58,000 nt of DNA from Cryptomeria japonica (lineage: Eukaryota; Streptophyta; Pinopsida; Cupressales; Cupressaceae): positions 653,578,468-653,636,467 of the forward strand of contig NC_081409.1 of assembly GCF_030272615.1 (NCBI RefSeq), in the 5' to 3' direction. The notes under the pieces were generated by a model. The model was not told where the DNA came from and did no database searches. It was given only the letters and a program-made list of their open reading frames with translations. Below are positions 32,908 through 43,606 of the stretch, in pieces. A program made the position numbers and the translations under genes. How positions within the stretch are numbered: the stretch's first letter is position 1; the number at the start of each line of letters is the position of its first letter.

Positions 32908-33902
32908 TGTTAAATAATTGGGCAACTGAGAGGGTGGGGGGTGAATAAGTTGACATCTAACAATTTTCTTCAATTCTTTCATAGATCTAAAATAACCAAA
33001 AAAATTAATTAAAATAGATATAACATGAAAGAACATACACAAAATAGATCACACGGTGAACACTAGATATGAAATGGAAAATCCAAGAAGGGAAAAATCA
33101 TGAAGAGTGTTAGTTATCAATATATAGCACCACTCAAGGTGACACTGGTAAAGGTTAATTTTTTAAAAAGGTAGCTCACTACCAGAATGCTCACTGCAAG
33201 AGGGATCACTATCCAGAAAGGCTCAATGCTCAAAAAGGCTCAATGCCTAAAGAAGAAGAAAGAAAAGAGAATCCATCACTATGACATAATCTATAATACC
33301 GAAGCTACTTTCGATGTCTCTCAACAATAACACATTTCACAAATCAACACCAATCAGATTTTTCCTTTTTAGTATTGCAAATATTTCATACATCTACTCA
33401 TTCAGATCATCCTCTTATTTAAATTATCTCCATAAATCATGATCTTCTAAGTCCGCCAAATAGAGATTTAAAATAGGTCAGCACTAAACATTCTAGTGGT
33501 GGAAAGGAATGAGAAGTAGAGATCATACCATAATGAACTTCATTAGATAGACTAGACCCAAATCATGAATCATATGCAACACAAATACCATTATCATATT
33601 ATCCAATTCTGGATCGAACAAGCCTGAAAGTAGCACTACCCAACACAACAAAAATAAGAATGGAATTAAGATACTCATGAATAAAATTGATCAATACCAT
33701 GTCTGGTAAATAGAGAAATCCAGATCACTATCATCATGATAACTGAATATCAACTATAGCACATCTTCCAGATCACCAAACATCACTGAATATCAATTGT
33801 GGCACATCTTCTAGATCACTAACATAAGGAACCAATCCCAAAACAATATGTTGACATTAATGACAACCATTAATGACAATGATCATCATCATATTTGCAA
33901 CA
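32908..33902 (-). repeat. solo LTR F of a copia-type element, inserted in A
   Basis: The segment begins TGTTAAATAATTGGGCAACT and ends TTTGCAACA on the plus strand. The CTGAGAGGGTGGGGGGTGAAT motif next to the left end is the reverse complement of the CACCCCC-CTCTCAG signature near the 3' end of the other copia LTRs here, so the LTR is in minus orientation. No internal region is attached. The RT frame of A continues directly from the left to the right flank. Flanking 5-mers (TTTCT and TTGAT) are only partly alike. Confidence 0.78.
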
Positions 33903-34103
33903 TTGATCTAGTTGCAAGAATGGAGGCTACAAGAATTTTTCTTTCATGTACTACTGACAAGAACTTTGAGGTATATGAGATGGACCCTAAGTGAGTATTC
34001 TTGAATGGAGAACCTGAAGAAGTATACATTGAAGAATCAGATAGATTCAAGTTGTCAGAAGATCGAAATATGGTTTATGAAACAATTTGAGATTCGTGAA
34101 AAT
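33903..34103 (+). pseudogene. copia A RT, second part
   Basis: It resumes after LTR F with VARMEATRIFLSCTTDKNFEV, YEMDPK, a stop, VFLNGEPEEVYIEES, DRFKLSEDRNMVYE. This is the RT palm region leading to the position of NMVCKL in other copies. It ends where gypsy C begins, before the YVDD-type box. Confidence 0.82.
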
Positions 34104-35952
34104 TATGGATAGCGCTACATCACTTTGTCATTTAAAAGTCTAAGGAATTATTATTGAGTTACAAGTCATGTACTCTCAATTTTCAATCAAAGGTTGAAGT
34201 CCTAGATTTTCATTTTATGAGTTCTTATGTCTTATTGTTTATATTTGTTGGTTATTGTTTGAATTTGGGTCCAAGACTTGACAATAGAAGTGTTTTCCAC
34301 CTTTATATGCAATTAAGGCTTCAAGACCCAAATTACACATGTAATTCAATCCTTGAGACTTGATTTACATGTGAGTGTCATTTGTATGTGAAATTGGGTT
34401 TTTAAACCTTGATTATATGTTTTGTCAAACACCACACATACTTGTTGTCAAGTTTTTGAGACCTGATTGCAAGTCACACCTACAACCATAACATGTTGAT
34501 CGAGTCTCAAGACCAACCAACATATCCTCACAACAAGAAGATGTACGGTGGGCCTTAAGATCTGACCTACATATCCCTTTACTCAATACTTGCAATCGGG
34601 GATTTAAAACCTGATTGCATGATATCATGCAACCTTCATAACTTGTAGTCAAGCCGTGAAGACCTGATTACATGAAAATCCTCCTTGCACTTGCAATTCG
34701 AGTCTTGAGACCCAAACTATAACCTATTCATTCTTGGTTAGTTTTGTCCCTCATCTCATGCTTTTAGAGTTTTCCTCTAATGCCTTGTGGGTTCTATCAA
34801 TTTCTTGTCTAAATTTGGAAACAATCTTAATCGATCATTGCAATTCCATTTTAGATGCTCTTATCCACACATTGGGACCTAAAGACTCCAAGCACAAACA
34901 ACCTTGCAACATGAAGACCTATTTGACAGAGGATGATATTAATGAAGTCATCTCATTAGGCACTTAGTTTACTTTCATCATGTATTATGTAATTGAGTCT
35001 TGACATATTACATGTAAAGTTGCAATATGTCATTACATGTGAATACATTACAAGTCAAAATAAATTAAAACTATAATGTGAAATATATCAAAGTTAGTTT
35101 AATATCTCCCACCTTTTTCAAATACCCTCTCATCTATAAATATGAGAGTTCTCATTGTAATTAGGCATCTTTAACTTTATGCAACAAAATTCTTCCCAAG
35201 GGAAGAGCAAAGTGAAACTCTGAGTTCATATTGTTATTTTGCAAATTCAATCAAATAAATGAACATCTTTCACATTTTGGCTTTATGTTGAATTCATTAT
35301 GGTCTATGGTGAGAGTTTTCTTACATTATTGTTATTATATAATATTTATTTGATTGAGTAAAAGAATTATGAAAAATTATTGTCTATAGAGTAGATCAAA
35401 TTCAATTTTGTAAACTTTGTGTTACTTTTCAAAATTTAAGAATTGGGAATTGTGTATGGATAACAATATAAAGACTTTGAGTCGTATCTTGTTATCTTGG
35501 AGAAAATCAATATTGGGTTACATAAGTTGTTCATAAAAGGTTGATAGGATTATAGTGTGTTGAAGGCTTTGGGATTTCATTACTATTCTCTCATCCTAAG
35601 AAGCAATGAAAGACTTTGTGCTTTTATGGAAACTTTGCTTGTTTGTTATAAAAGTTTCATTGGTACACATATTTAATTTCTCAATTACTTCATTCTTTAT
35701 TGATTATTATTGCTCTCAACTAAAATATCCTATTTAAAGTAACAAGAAAGGATAAGAATCTATTCCAAAAAAGAGAATGAGATGATATAATACCCAAGAT
35801 TAGTTCAGAATAACTAATCATAGTTTTGTCTATAAACTATTTTAGAGAAATAAGAAGGGGGCCTCCCCTTTTTTGAGGAGATATTTGATACCACACATTG
35901 TGGTTGAAATCCTTTTTCAAACCTCACAAGTTTACAAAATTTTCAAACAACA
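34104..35952 (+). repeat. 5' LTR of gypsy C
   Basis: The left end (TATGGATAGCGCTACATCAC, TG mutated to TA) matches the 3' LTR start at 38111 (TGTGGATAACCCTACATCAT). The right end is AAACAACA before the primer site. TATAAATA lies at 35135-35142. Within the LTR, 34150-34720 carries many short variations on CAAGACCTGATTNCA and TGAGACC, a degenerate internal repetition. Confidence 0.75.
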
Positions 35953-35957
35953 TTTTT

Positions 35958-35975
35958 TGGCGACTCTACTGGGGA
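35958..35975 (+). other. primer binding site of gypsy C
   Basis: TGGCGACTCTACTGGGGA, 5 bp after the LTR. From memory this class of site is typical of the Tat/Ogre branch of plant Ty3/gypsy elements; the tRNA assignment cannot be checked here. Confidence 0.75.
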
Positions 35976-36084
35976 TATGATATGTATTGAAAGGCATCAC
36001 ACTTTTGGTTGAAGTATATCGATATCCTATTCATTGTAATTTCTTTTCTTGTAATTTGTTAGAATTTCACCAAGGACATGTAAA

Positions 36085-36860
36085 ATGGTTGCCCAAGGTC
36101 CCTAGGAGAATGCTTTTGGTCTTTTGAATCTTACTCCACCTCTACATGCTCTTCCTGATGGCTCATGAAATAACTTTTGTAAGTTATACAATGATGGAAA
36201 ACAATATCTAGATGAGCACATCGCTACCTTCTATATAGCATGTGGTGTGCTTGGTGTGGAACATGTGGATGTTTTAGTCAAACTTTTCATTGAAAATATA
36301 CAAGGTGTAGCTACAAGTTTGTTCTACCACCTCACGACATAGACCTTCAGAGACTGGGCTACTCTTAGAGTTAAGTTTGAGGTAATGTTTAAGCCTATTG
36401 AAGATTCTCATGCTCTATTGGCTCAACTTTCCTAGTTGAAAAAGGAATTGCATGCACCCATGCATGAATTTGTTGCCCAATTCAACAAGTTTCCACATAA
36501 AATTTGGCGTATTTCTCAATCCACATATGAGAATTTGAAGTGTTTTTTTAATTAATTATCAAGTTCCTGAGGTAAGTTTTCTATTGATAAGAGAAACTCC
36601 AGTTAATCTTGTAGTAGCACAAACCTTGGAAATTGATATTAAAGATGATCTTATCCTTGCAAGTAAGATAAGGATAGAGTCAAATGGGTCCAAAGAAAAA
36701 TATTCTATGGAATCATTTTCTATCAGCAAAACACAACCCATGGTATATAGACTAGCTAATGTAGTGTTAGCGCTTAAGAGGTAGCTATCACAAGGTTCCT
36801 CTTTTATCTCTTATAAAGATATCTCAAGGACATATCCAAATAATGGTTCCAAATATGTCT
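36085..36860 (+). pseudogene. gypsy C gag remnant
   Basis: From ATG 36085 the frame reads MVAQGP, a stop, NAFGLLNLTPPLHALPDGS, KLYNDGKQYLDEHIATFYIA, LFIENIQGVATSLFYHL, TFRDWATLRVKFEVMFKP, LKKELHAPMHEFVAQFNKF. The W-x-x-L-x-x-x-F spacing and the following Leu-rich helix are those of the Retrotrans_gag capsid domain. TAG stops replace likely Gln codons near 36103, 36340 and 36434. The frame is lost after about 36545. It is inactive. Confidence 0.78.
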
Positions 36861-37073
36861 TTAAGAATCATTTGAAAAAATATTCCTTCACCACTAGAAA
36901 GGATTGCACTTGAGGCACCACCAACAAATATAGAAGTGGGGAACTCTAAATCTAAACAAAGTGATCTTGCTAATCTCTTCCAAGAGAAAGAAGAAAATAT
37001 AGTTGGTGAATCTCATATCTGGTCAATGCATTATGAAGTTATCAAATAAGAACAAGAGATTACATAGGATCCC

Positions 37074-37586
37074 ATGGTGAATAAACAAAAAGAGGTTGAA
37101 GACCAATTTTCAAATGTGTTGGTAAATGAAAACCATCATATCATGAGATGTGAAAACATGAATATGCATGAACGTACTAGTCAAGTTGACCAAGATGAAA
37201 AGAATGCATCTATATTTCAAGGTCATGAACTTGAATATATTATGCATGAGAGAACTACCAGAGAACTTTATGAAGACATTTTCATAAACATAATAGAGGA
37301 GTTTTTCTCAAATTTTGATGACAATTCAATATCTCCCAAATTTGAATTTTGTGAACAACATAATGGAGCTAGATATGTAGCCATGTTTTCACCTCAACCA
37401 CATGAGGAAACTCACTTCACTCAGCATGAGGATATGGCTGAGAAAGCAGTTCATAGAAGTGGAACTAGCAGGAAGAATTCAATCTCTATACTCTCAAGGG
37501 GATGTCCTATAAGACACATAGCTTGGTTGGAAGTCAACAAGATGTCAATGGTTGCAGTTGTTTCTGAACATAAAGATAAAGTTTAG
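37074..37586 (+). CDS. 170-codon frame of unknown function in gypsy C
   Basis: I do not recognise this product. It starts MVNKQKEVEDQFSNVLVNEN, is rich in His, Glu and Asn (MHERTS, MHERTTRELYEDIFINIIEE, PQPHEETHFTQHEDMAEKA) and ends EHKDKV at 37586. No zinc knuckle, protease or polymerase motif is seen. It lies downstream of gag in the internal region and in another frame from it, so it may be a linker or accessory frame of the element. Its intact length in decayed surroundings may be chance. Confidence 0.4.
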   Translation: MVNKQKEVEDQFSNVLVNENHHIMRCENMNMHERTSQVDQDEKNASIFQGHELEYIMHERTTRELYEDIFINIIEEFFSNFDDNSISPKFEFCEQHNGARYVAMFSPQPHEETHFTQHEDMAEKAVHRSGTSRKNSISILSRGCPIRHIAWLEVNKMSMVAVVSEHKDKV

Positions 37587-37769
37587 AATGGAACCAAAGA
37601 TTCATTTATAGTTGAGCGAGGGTAGTATTGGTTTAGTGATTCACTTTGAAGTAGTAGTACATATGACCAACTTGATGAGGCAAGTGAATTTATTCATCTC
37701 TTTTAGAGAATGGTAAATCAACTTATGGTACAACTATTTGTGCTTCATATTCATGTGTCCACTTATGAT

Positions 37770-37860
37770 CATGGAATATATTCCACCTTGTTGAAAAAGG
37801 GCAGCTATTTTAGAGTACCGGTGAATGGTTTCATTTGAAGAAGTTCCCATTGTTAGTTAG
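37770..37860 (+). pseudogene. pol C-terminal-like tail of gypsy C
   Basis: A short frame TLLKKGSYFRVPVNGF followed by LKKFP-like codons after a stop resembles the last residues of plant gypsy polyproteins (KG-Y-R-PVNG-LKK type). It suggests that pol was removed by a deletion that left its end. Confidence 0.45.
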
Positions 37861-38110
37861 TCTAAGTTAGGTTAGTTTCACTTTCTAATAAGTGCAGTTG
37901 CACAAAGTTGAGTCTTATTCTAGTTGGTTGTTTTAGCTGGTTGTGTCATCATTGTTATCTTTGTATTTATTTGATTGCTTGACTCTATAGCCCAATGCAT
38001 GAAAAAAGAAGTTGGAGTTTTGGATTCTACTACCTTCAATCACTTCCATGATCGAAGGCAATTCTCTAGTCAGAGCCATTTGTTATCTCAAATATGAGCT
38101 TGGAAAAACT

Positions 38111-38223
38111 TGTGGATAACCCTACATCATTTTGTCATTTAAAGGTCTAAGGAGCACTTATTGAGGTACAAGTCATGTCCTCTTGAGTATAGTTCATCTC
38201 CAAGTATTTTTTGATCAAAGGTA
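38111..38223 (+). repeat. 3' LTR stub of gypsy C
   Basis: It matches 34104-34195 (CATTTTGTCATTTAAAGGTC and on to GATCAAAGG). The match ends at about 38222, where the LTR of copia E once began; the LARD now separates the two by 17.9 kb. Confidence 0.8.
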
Positions 38224-38228
38224 TGTTA

Positions 38229-41200
38229 TGTTGGTGCCCAAAACCACACATTGGAAAACCAAAAGACATGTCGAATCCTCAAGCAGTCTAATCAGCCTTG
38301 GCCAACGAATAGGGATAGTCAAAGACTAAATCCCTTTGCATTTTAGGCTCCACTAAACCTAGGTGGGTATACCTCCCCCTCTCAAGCACAACAAGAGTTA
38401 TTTAAAGTGGATTTAAACTTTGCTAAAACAACTCTTTGCAAGAATGGTAATAATTTCCTGCTATTGTTGAGTGCTTTTATTTGAATGCTTTTGAAATTAA
38501 AAACTGAATGTATAGATAATTGTGTATAAATATTGTTTTATTTTGGAAATAAAATGCTTTCAGGACATTCAAGAAATATGCAATAGATTAGTTCAAAAGT
38601 CTTTAGAAGAATGTTTCTCTCTCAAGGACCTTATGCATATCAAATCAGAATCTCAGAGAATGAATAACATACCAGTGCCTCTATCCAAGAATATTTATGA
38701 TACTTTATGGATAAATAACTTTATCAACTTAGGAGACAATTTTAATCATCACTATAAAGGTTCAATATGTGTCACATAAACAATAAGAACCCAATCTCAC
38801 ATTTAATGTAACAACATGTGATTCACATTATAGCAAATCCTTAAACAAATTTATCAAGAGGACAAAGAATATTTCATCAACATAGAAGTATACACTATAT
38901 TTAAAGTAGAAACAATGAACCTTGTATATTAATCTCTGAGAAATGATAGCACACAAAAGCTACACTTGGAGATACTTCATTACAATTTGTTTGCACACAA
39001 TGATACTTATTCTTCCTATAGACTTTCCTAATACAAATGACTTTCAATCCTTACATCAACATGATGTTCTATGAAAATCTTTCCACCTCTTCCAAAAAAC
39101 TGACTCCCTTTAAATATATAAATCAATAGGCACATATGAAAGGTTACACCCTTTCACACACAAGAGGGAGTTACGAATAGTTGCCTTCCAAAGAACACAC
39201 CCTTTGGTTTAATAAATGATTACAAATAAGAACCCTAAATAAATACTAAATAAAAACTTTAACAACACTCTTTTCAATCTTTCACTTTGATAAAATTTCA
39301 TTTCCGTTTATGCATTGTTTGATATTCCTTGCCATCAAGCTTTGATGAAATATCCTGCACATAAATTAAACCAATCAATTTCATTAATAAATCATATATT
39401 ACTCTTGATTAGGTTTTTCTTTTGAAGTATTAATAATCTTTATTCCCTCATAAAACTCAAAGCACTTTACACTTGTAAATATTTATTCATAATAAAATAA
39501 TAATTTACCCTAATATAGACATTTGATTTTATGACCTAGGGAAAATAATAAGCATATGCAATATAAGTCCATTTTAATACACAATTGTTTTCATCATTTT
39601 ACTCAAGGTAAAAAAGAACTCTTCAAAATAAAACACATTTTCTCTTTTGGTCCAAATATAATATTTTGATCTTTAAATGCATCATCCATATAAAAGGACA
39701 TAATACTTTCCCCAATATGTATTCAATTTAATGATTTATGGATAAAAATATTAATGTAGAAATAATGATAAATAATACATCAAAATAATATTAATTATGT
39801 AATACAATTTCCCTTTTGGCATAACATATATACCTTTATAATTCCTCAAAGGAAAATAGAATATTATCATAATTACGTCAAATGCTCTAAATGATATTTA
39901 TTTTCCATAATTTTATTGCAAGTAATAAAAAGATTGTTAGTGAGAAATACTCCCTCCTCAATATGTGCTTTTAGGAATAAATGTAAACTTTCATATGTGA
40001 CCATCCTGCACATTAAATAATGTAATCAATTTATTGATTTCAAAAACTCATATTGCTAGGGATATTTAATAATTTGCTCCTAAAACTTCTAGGGCAAATG
40101 TTTACGTAAATAATAATCCCTAATATTCACATGATTTTCAAATTTACTTTTCAAAAGTAACATTAACCATATAAATTTCTCTTTGGAAATAATCACTTTG
40201 GATAAATATTCCATATTTGCAATAATATATTTTCACTTTTCAATTTGATTAGGAAAACGTATCATCATAAAATGAATCAAACTCTTTATAATTTACCCTA
40301 ATAAATATTCAAATGATAACATAATGTAAAAAGATAAAAGAATATACTTCCCTCTTGTATACCATAAGAATACATTTTTACTTAATAGGGCAACTTCGAT
40401 TCCCTTGGAAGTAATTTATTATGTTGGATGTACACTTGCAAGGAACCAATCAAATCATTATTATATGATATAACCATATCACCCCTTAATTGTAGAATAT
40501 CACCAAGAAGATACAATGCCATATGATTAACTTTACGCTAATAAATTATTCAATTTATTGATTAGGGTGTCAATATTTATAAAAAAAAATGATAAGAAAT
40601 ATCAATAGATACTTCTACCTCAAAGAATCTATGAAATTTTCCTTTGACAAGATATATTCATTTATAATTATTCAAAAGGTAACTAAATATGAATATGATT
40701 TTTACCTCCTTAGCAGAACTTCTACCTCAAAGAATCTATGAAATTTTCCTTTGACAAGATATATTCATTTATAATTATTCAAAAGGTAACTAAATATGAA
40801 TATGATTTTTACCTCCTTAGCAGAATTAAAATAACATTAGCAGAATTAAACGCGTTTTTTATTATGCCGATCTCTGATGACTTACTTATTTTTCTAGAAT
40901 CATAAAACCATTAATAAAAATAATTTACCCTAAGAAATGTATTTTACCAAAACTCAACCTTTAGGGTAAAGCTATTTTTATTGCAATAAAACCCTCACAA
41001 AATTCTCCTAATATTTAGGAGATTTTCAAGAATGATCTATAAAATGGAAATCACCTAAAATAAATAAAATTTCAAGATCAAGAAGTCCCTATAATAATGC
41101 CTTTGGAGAAAAAATCATAATTACTTTACGTTATGAGATAAAAAAACCTTTTACCTCCCTTAAAATACTTTAAATCTTTTATTTAAAAGATTCAAAGTAT

Positions 41201-41792
41201 GCTCTTCATAATGTGCCCTTAAATCGTTTATTTAAATGATTTAAATATATGTGCAAATGAGAGTATTTATATATTTCTTTTGAAAATAAACTCTTTATTT
41301 CCTTCACCTAACTATATAGTGTTTGATCATTTCATTTAATCAAACACAAAATATTTTATTTCATGCACATCACACGAGCTCAAAGTTTGTGTTAGTTTTT
41401 AAAACATCATATAGTTTCATAACACAAATAATTTAAATGCTATAATATTAATTGGAGGATAAAAAATAATATTTTTAAACTTAAACACTCTCCGATTATG
41501 GAATTCAATCATGTAATGTCCCGTAGGAGAAAACCTCTCAATGTCTAGATAACTTGATTTTGAGAAAAATTTAACATTGCACATAGTAAATTGCATTTGG
41601 ATTTATTCAAAAGACATAGTGAATATTAAAATTGAAATACTTGAATATAAAAAAATTTAAAAGGCATCAAGTTTTGATTGTATAATAGGTTCATGAGGGC
41701 TAATCATAGGCGATACACACAATCACATGGAAAAAATCTGCCTTCTAACTAAATATGGAACTCTAAAATTTGAAAATTTTAGGGTTCCAACA
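38229..41792 (-). repeat. LARD 3' LTR (left copy, 3564 bp)
   Basis: It starts TGTTGGTGCCCAAAACCACA and ends TTTAGGGTTCCAACA in plus-strand direction. It is collinear with 52127-56134 except that about 500 bp present at 54555-55070 of the right copy are missing, and a 107-bp tandem duplication sits at that place. TTTATATATTTAAAGG on the minus strand near 39110 is a candidate TATA region. Confidence 0.9.
40611..40824. repeat. exact tandem duplication, 2 x 107 bp, in LARD left LTR
   Basis: Copies 40611-40717 and 40718-40824 look identical (ACTTCTACCTCAAAGAATCT to CTCCTTAGCAGA). The right LTR has one copy. The identity implies that the duplication is recent compared with the LTR divergence. Confidence 0.93.
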
Positions 41793-42151
41793 GTGGCTCT
41801 TTCTAGGGACATATGCTCCCTGTGAGTATAGCAAGACTCCGCCGCAACATCCATCCCCTTCTGTAAATCGTCATCTGAATCTTGGGTAGCCCTAGGCCCC
41901 CACAAATTAACATTTTCTCTTCCCTCTATCAAATACCTGATTCTGATTATGCAACAATATGAACCTTCTGAAAACACTATAATTCTCACTTGCCCCAATA
42001 TCTATATATTTCATTGTGTCTCTTTTCTCCACTCTACTATAATAGGCACAAATACACTCCACCAATATTACTTGATCATTGTATCCTTGATTATATATGG
42101 CTTTCGGATTTGCAAATTGAGAAATATTTATCCAATGTTTATTTGAAAACC
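41793..42151 (-). other. LARD internal 3' end with short coding relic
   Basis: On the minus strand, frame 41998-41793 reads RYLIEGRENVNLWG, RATQDSDDDLQKGMDVAAES, YTHREHMSLERAT, then the LTR. It is followed by AGAAAGAGCCAC, the weak purine-rich stretch before the 3' LTR. The function of this C-terminal segment is unknown. Confidence 0.5.
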
Positions 42152-42832
42152 CTAATTTTTATCATATGCCTCTTCTTTGGAAAAAATTAAATCAAATTTA
42201 CTATATGTGAATCTCACCTGAGTGTAATTTTCCCATAAAACTTCCACATCATAAATTTGAATATTTTTCTCATGGTGCAATGCATTTTTCAACTGTGCAA
42301 TACTCCTTAGGTAAAAAAATATTGGTAAATATTTCTTATAACATTTTGAAATATTTATGTCCATAATATATGAATTTGGATCCCCCAAATTTTCATAATT
42401 ATCCTTTGTGTCATGTTGTATCTTCTTTATTGACATTGTGTCCCAAAACAGCCTATTTCTTTCATATAATGATTTAACATGAAAGTGATTTTCAAAAATA
42501 TTTTTGTGAAATAAGTCATCATATATTATTATATTACTTTCATCATATAGTTGATTTGAAAAATTTAGGTCATCCCCAAATGCATTTTCTCCTTCCCTTT
42601 TCTCATATGATGCTTCCTGACAAACATTATTTTTGGAAGCATTCTTTGAAAATATACTATTCCTTTTGGTCCTATTACCATTTATTATTACCATATTTTC
42701 CTCTATGGTTTCCATTTCTGAAAAAATACGATCAAACTTGCTTCCCTCTAACTGAAACAAATGAAAAAATATAGGCATGCCTTGATGTGAGCCTTCATAT
42801 AATTCATTATTTAAAGGATTATTATGATACAT
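42152..42832 (-). CDS. 226-codon intact frame in the LARD, unknown product
   Basis: Starts MYHNNPLNNELYEGSHQGMP and ends KEEAYDKN. It is rich in Asn, Ile, Tyr and Lys, with blocks such as FFHLFQLEGSKFDRIFSEME, MVIINGNRTKRNSIFSKNAS, DDLFHKNIFENHFHVKSLY and KCYKKYLPIFFYLRSIAQLK. I recognise no domain, signal peptide, zinc knuckle or polymerase motif. It is uninterrupted, while the gag frame of the same element has a stop. It lies between gag and the 3' LTR, where pol would be in a normal element. It could be a LARD-specific protein or a chance frame in AT-rich DNA; the length slightly favours the former. Confidence 0.45.
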   Translation of the reverse strand: MYHNNPLNNELYEGSHQGMPIFFHLFQLEGSKFDRIFSEMETIEENMVIINGNRTKRNSIFSKNASKNNVCQEASYEKREGENAFGDDLNFSNQLYDESNIIIYDDLFHKNIFENHFHVKSLYERNRLFWDTMSIKKIQHDTKDNYENLGDPNSYIMDINISKCYKKYLPIFFYLRSIAQLKNALHHEKNIQIYDVEVLWENYTQVRFTYSKFDLIFSKEEAYDKN

Positions 42833-43179
42833 ACTTGCATGAGAGGTATTAGGTGCTTTATCTTTTGGAATAATGTCTTACAAATATCCTCTACAGACTG
42901 CATAAAATGTATGTATATCTATTTCACAAAATGGATTAGAAAATAATTCATATCTTGGAAACCTTTCTTCAATTTCCTATGGAGATTTGTTGTTTTGTTG
43001 TACTGAAGATTTGAAAAACTATTTCTAGGCACACATCCCCTATTATACTCATCACTGCATACAAATTCCTTTGACATATTTTCCTAGGAATCATCACTTA
43101 CTTCATCAAACACACCCTGAATGTGCCCTAATCCATTAGTTTTCTTAATTTGAAAAAAAATTGGACCATTTTTCTAAAC
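42833..43179 (-). other. LARD internal region between gag and the 226-codon frame
   Basis: Short broken frames continue on the minus strand (GLGHIQGVFDEVSDDS, EFVCSDEYNRGCVPRN) and suggest a formerly coding stretch. No family is recognised. Confidence 0.4.
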
Positions 43180-43573
43180 TTACCTTTCATATTCCTTTTC
43201 TAACAGATAAGAAATTTCTTCTGTACTAAGAAATGGTTCTTCCTCCCCTTTGCATTCATTCACACAAATGGATTCTTCTTTATTTAAATCCATATTGTCC
43301 TCCTCATGTGATATCGGAACAACATCAAGTTCTTCTTCTAAAATTTTGAGCAAAAGTTTTACCTGAGGACCATGATGAATTCCTAACTCACACATTTTTC
43401 TTGAAAATGAAGGCCTGATATCTGAAGGTATTTTTTCATAAATGTTGAATATCCTTATGAACAATTGTGTTATAGATTCATCCTTATACCTTTCTAAATC
43501 AAATAATTCCTCCAAAGGGGAAACACACTATTCTTCTTTTTCATTGAATATATGTTCCTCATCCTGCTCATAA
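43180..43573 (-). pseudogene. LARD gag, downstream part
   Basis: The minus strand reads CYEQDEEHIFNEKEE, a TAG stop, CVSPLEELFDLERYKDESIT, FIRIFNIYEKIPSDIRPSFS, KLLLKILEEELDVVPI and an acidic tail. The ESITQLF-IRIFNIYEKIP pattern is the second half of the gypsy Retrotrans_gag domain. Removing copia D (43579-51164) and one CAACT copy joins this in frame to 51499-51165: the Cys codon TGT spans the junction. There is one stop, so the protein is probably not made. Confidence 0.82.
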
Positions 43574-43578
43574 CAACT

Positions 43579-43606
43579 TGTTGGCATTATAACAGACAAG
43601 GGAGAT
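43579..43606 (+). repeat. LTR stub plus polypurine-like remnant at left end of copia D
   Basis: 43579-43589 reads TGTTGGCATTA, the first bases of the copia D LTR, then AACAGACAAGGGAGAT, like the purine tract that precedes the 3' LTR, and at 43607 a complete LTR begins again with TGTTGGCATTT. The target duplication CAACT lies before the stub (43574-43578), not before the complete LTR. Confidence 0.75.

Larger units (their letters stand above)
23467..34103 (+). mobile_element. old Ty1/copia element A, split by later insertions
   Basis: The parts are collinear on the plus strand: LTR remnant 23467-23697, primer-site remnant, gag to protease 23780-24993, (copia B), protease to integrase 29557-30640, (LINE fragment), RT start 32411-32907, (LTR F), RT continued 33903-34103, then gypsy C. 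Each piece resumes where the domain order predicts. The downstream pol end and 3' LTR are not in the window. It is the oldest layer of the nest and the most mutated copia copy. Confidence 0.85.
34104..38223 (+). mobile_element. Ty3/gypsy deletion derivative C (gag, no pol)
   Basis: A plus-strand element inserted into copia A. It has a 5' LTR of about 1.85 kb, a primer site of the TGGCGACTC type, a gag remnant, a 170-codon frame, a short pol-like tail and the first 113 bp of the 3' LTR, where it is cut by copia E and the LARD. Protease, RT, RNase H and integrase are missing from the 2.16-kb internal region, so it was non-autonomous or internally deleted. Confidence 0.75.

Noticed and set aside
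43602-43606. GAGAT before the complete left LTR of copia D as its target duplication
   Set aside because: No GAGAT follows the right LTR. CAACT flanks the LTR stub at 43579 and the right LTR, and fits the restored LARD gag frame.
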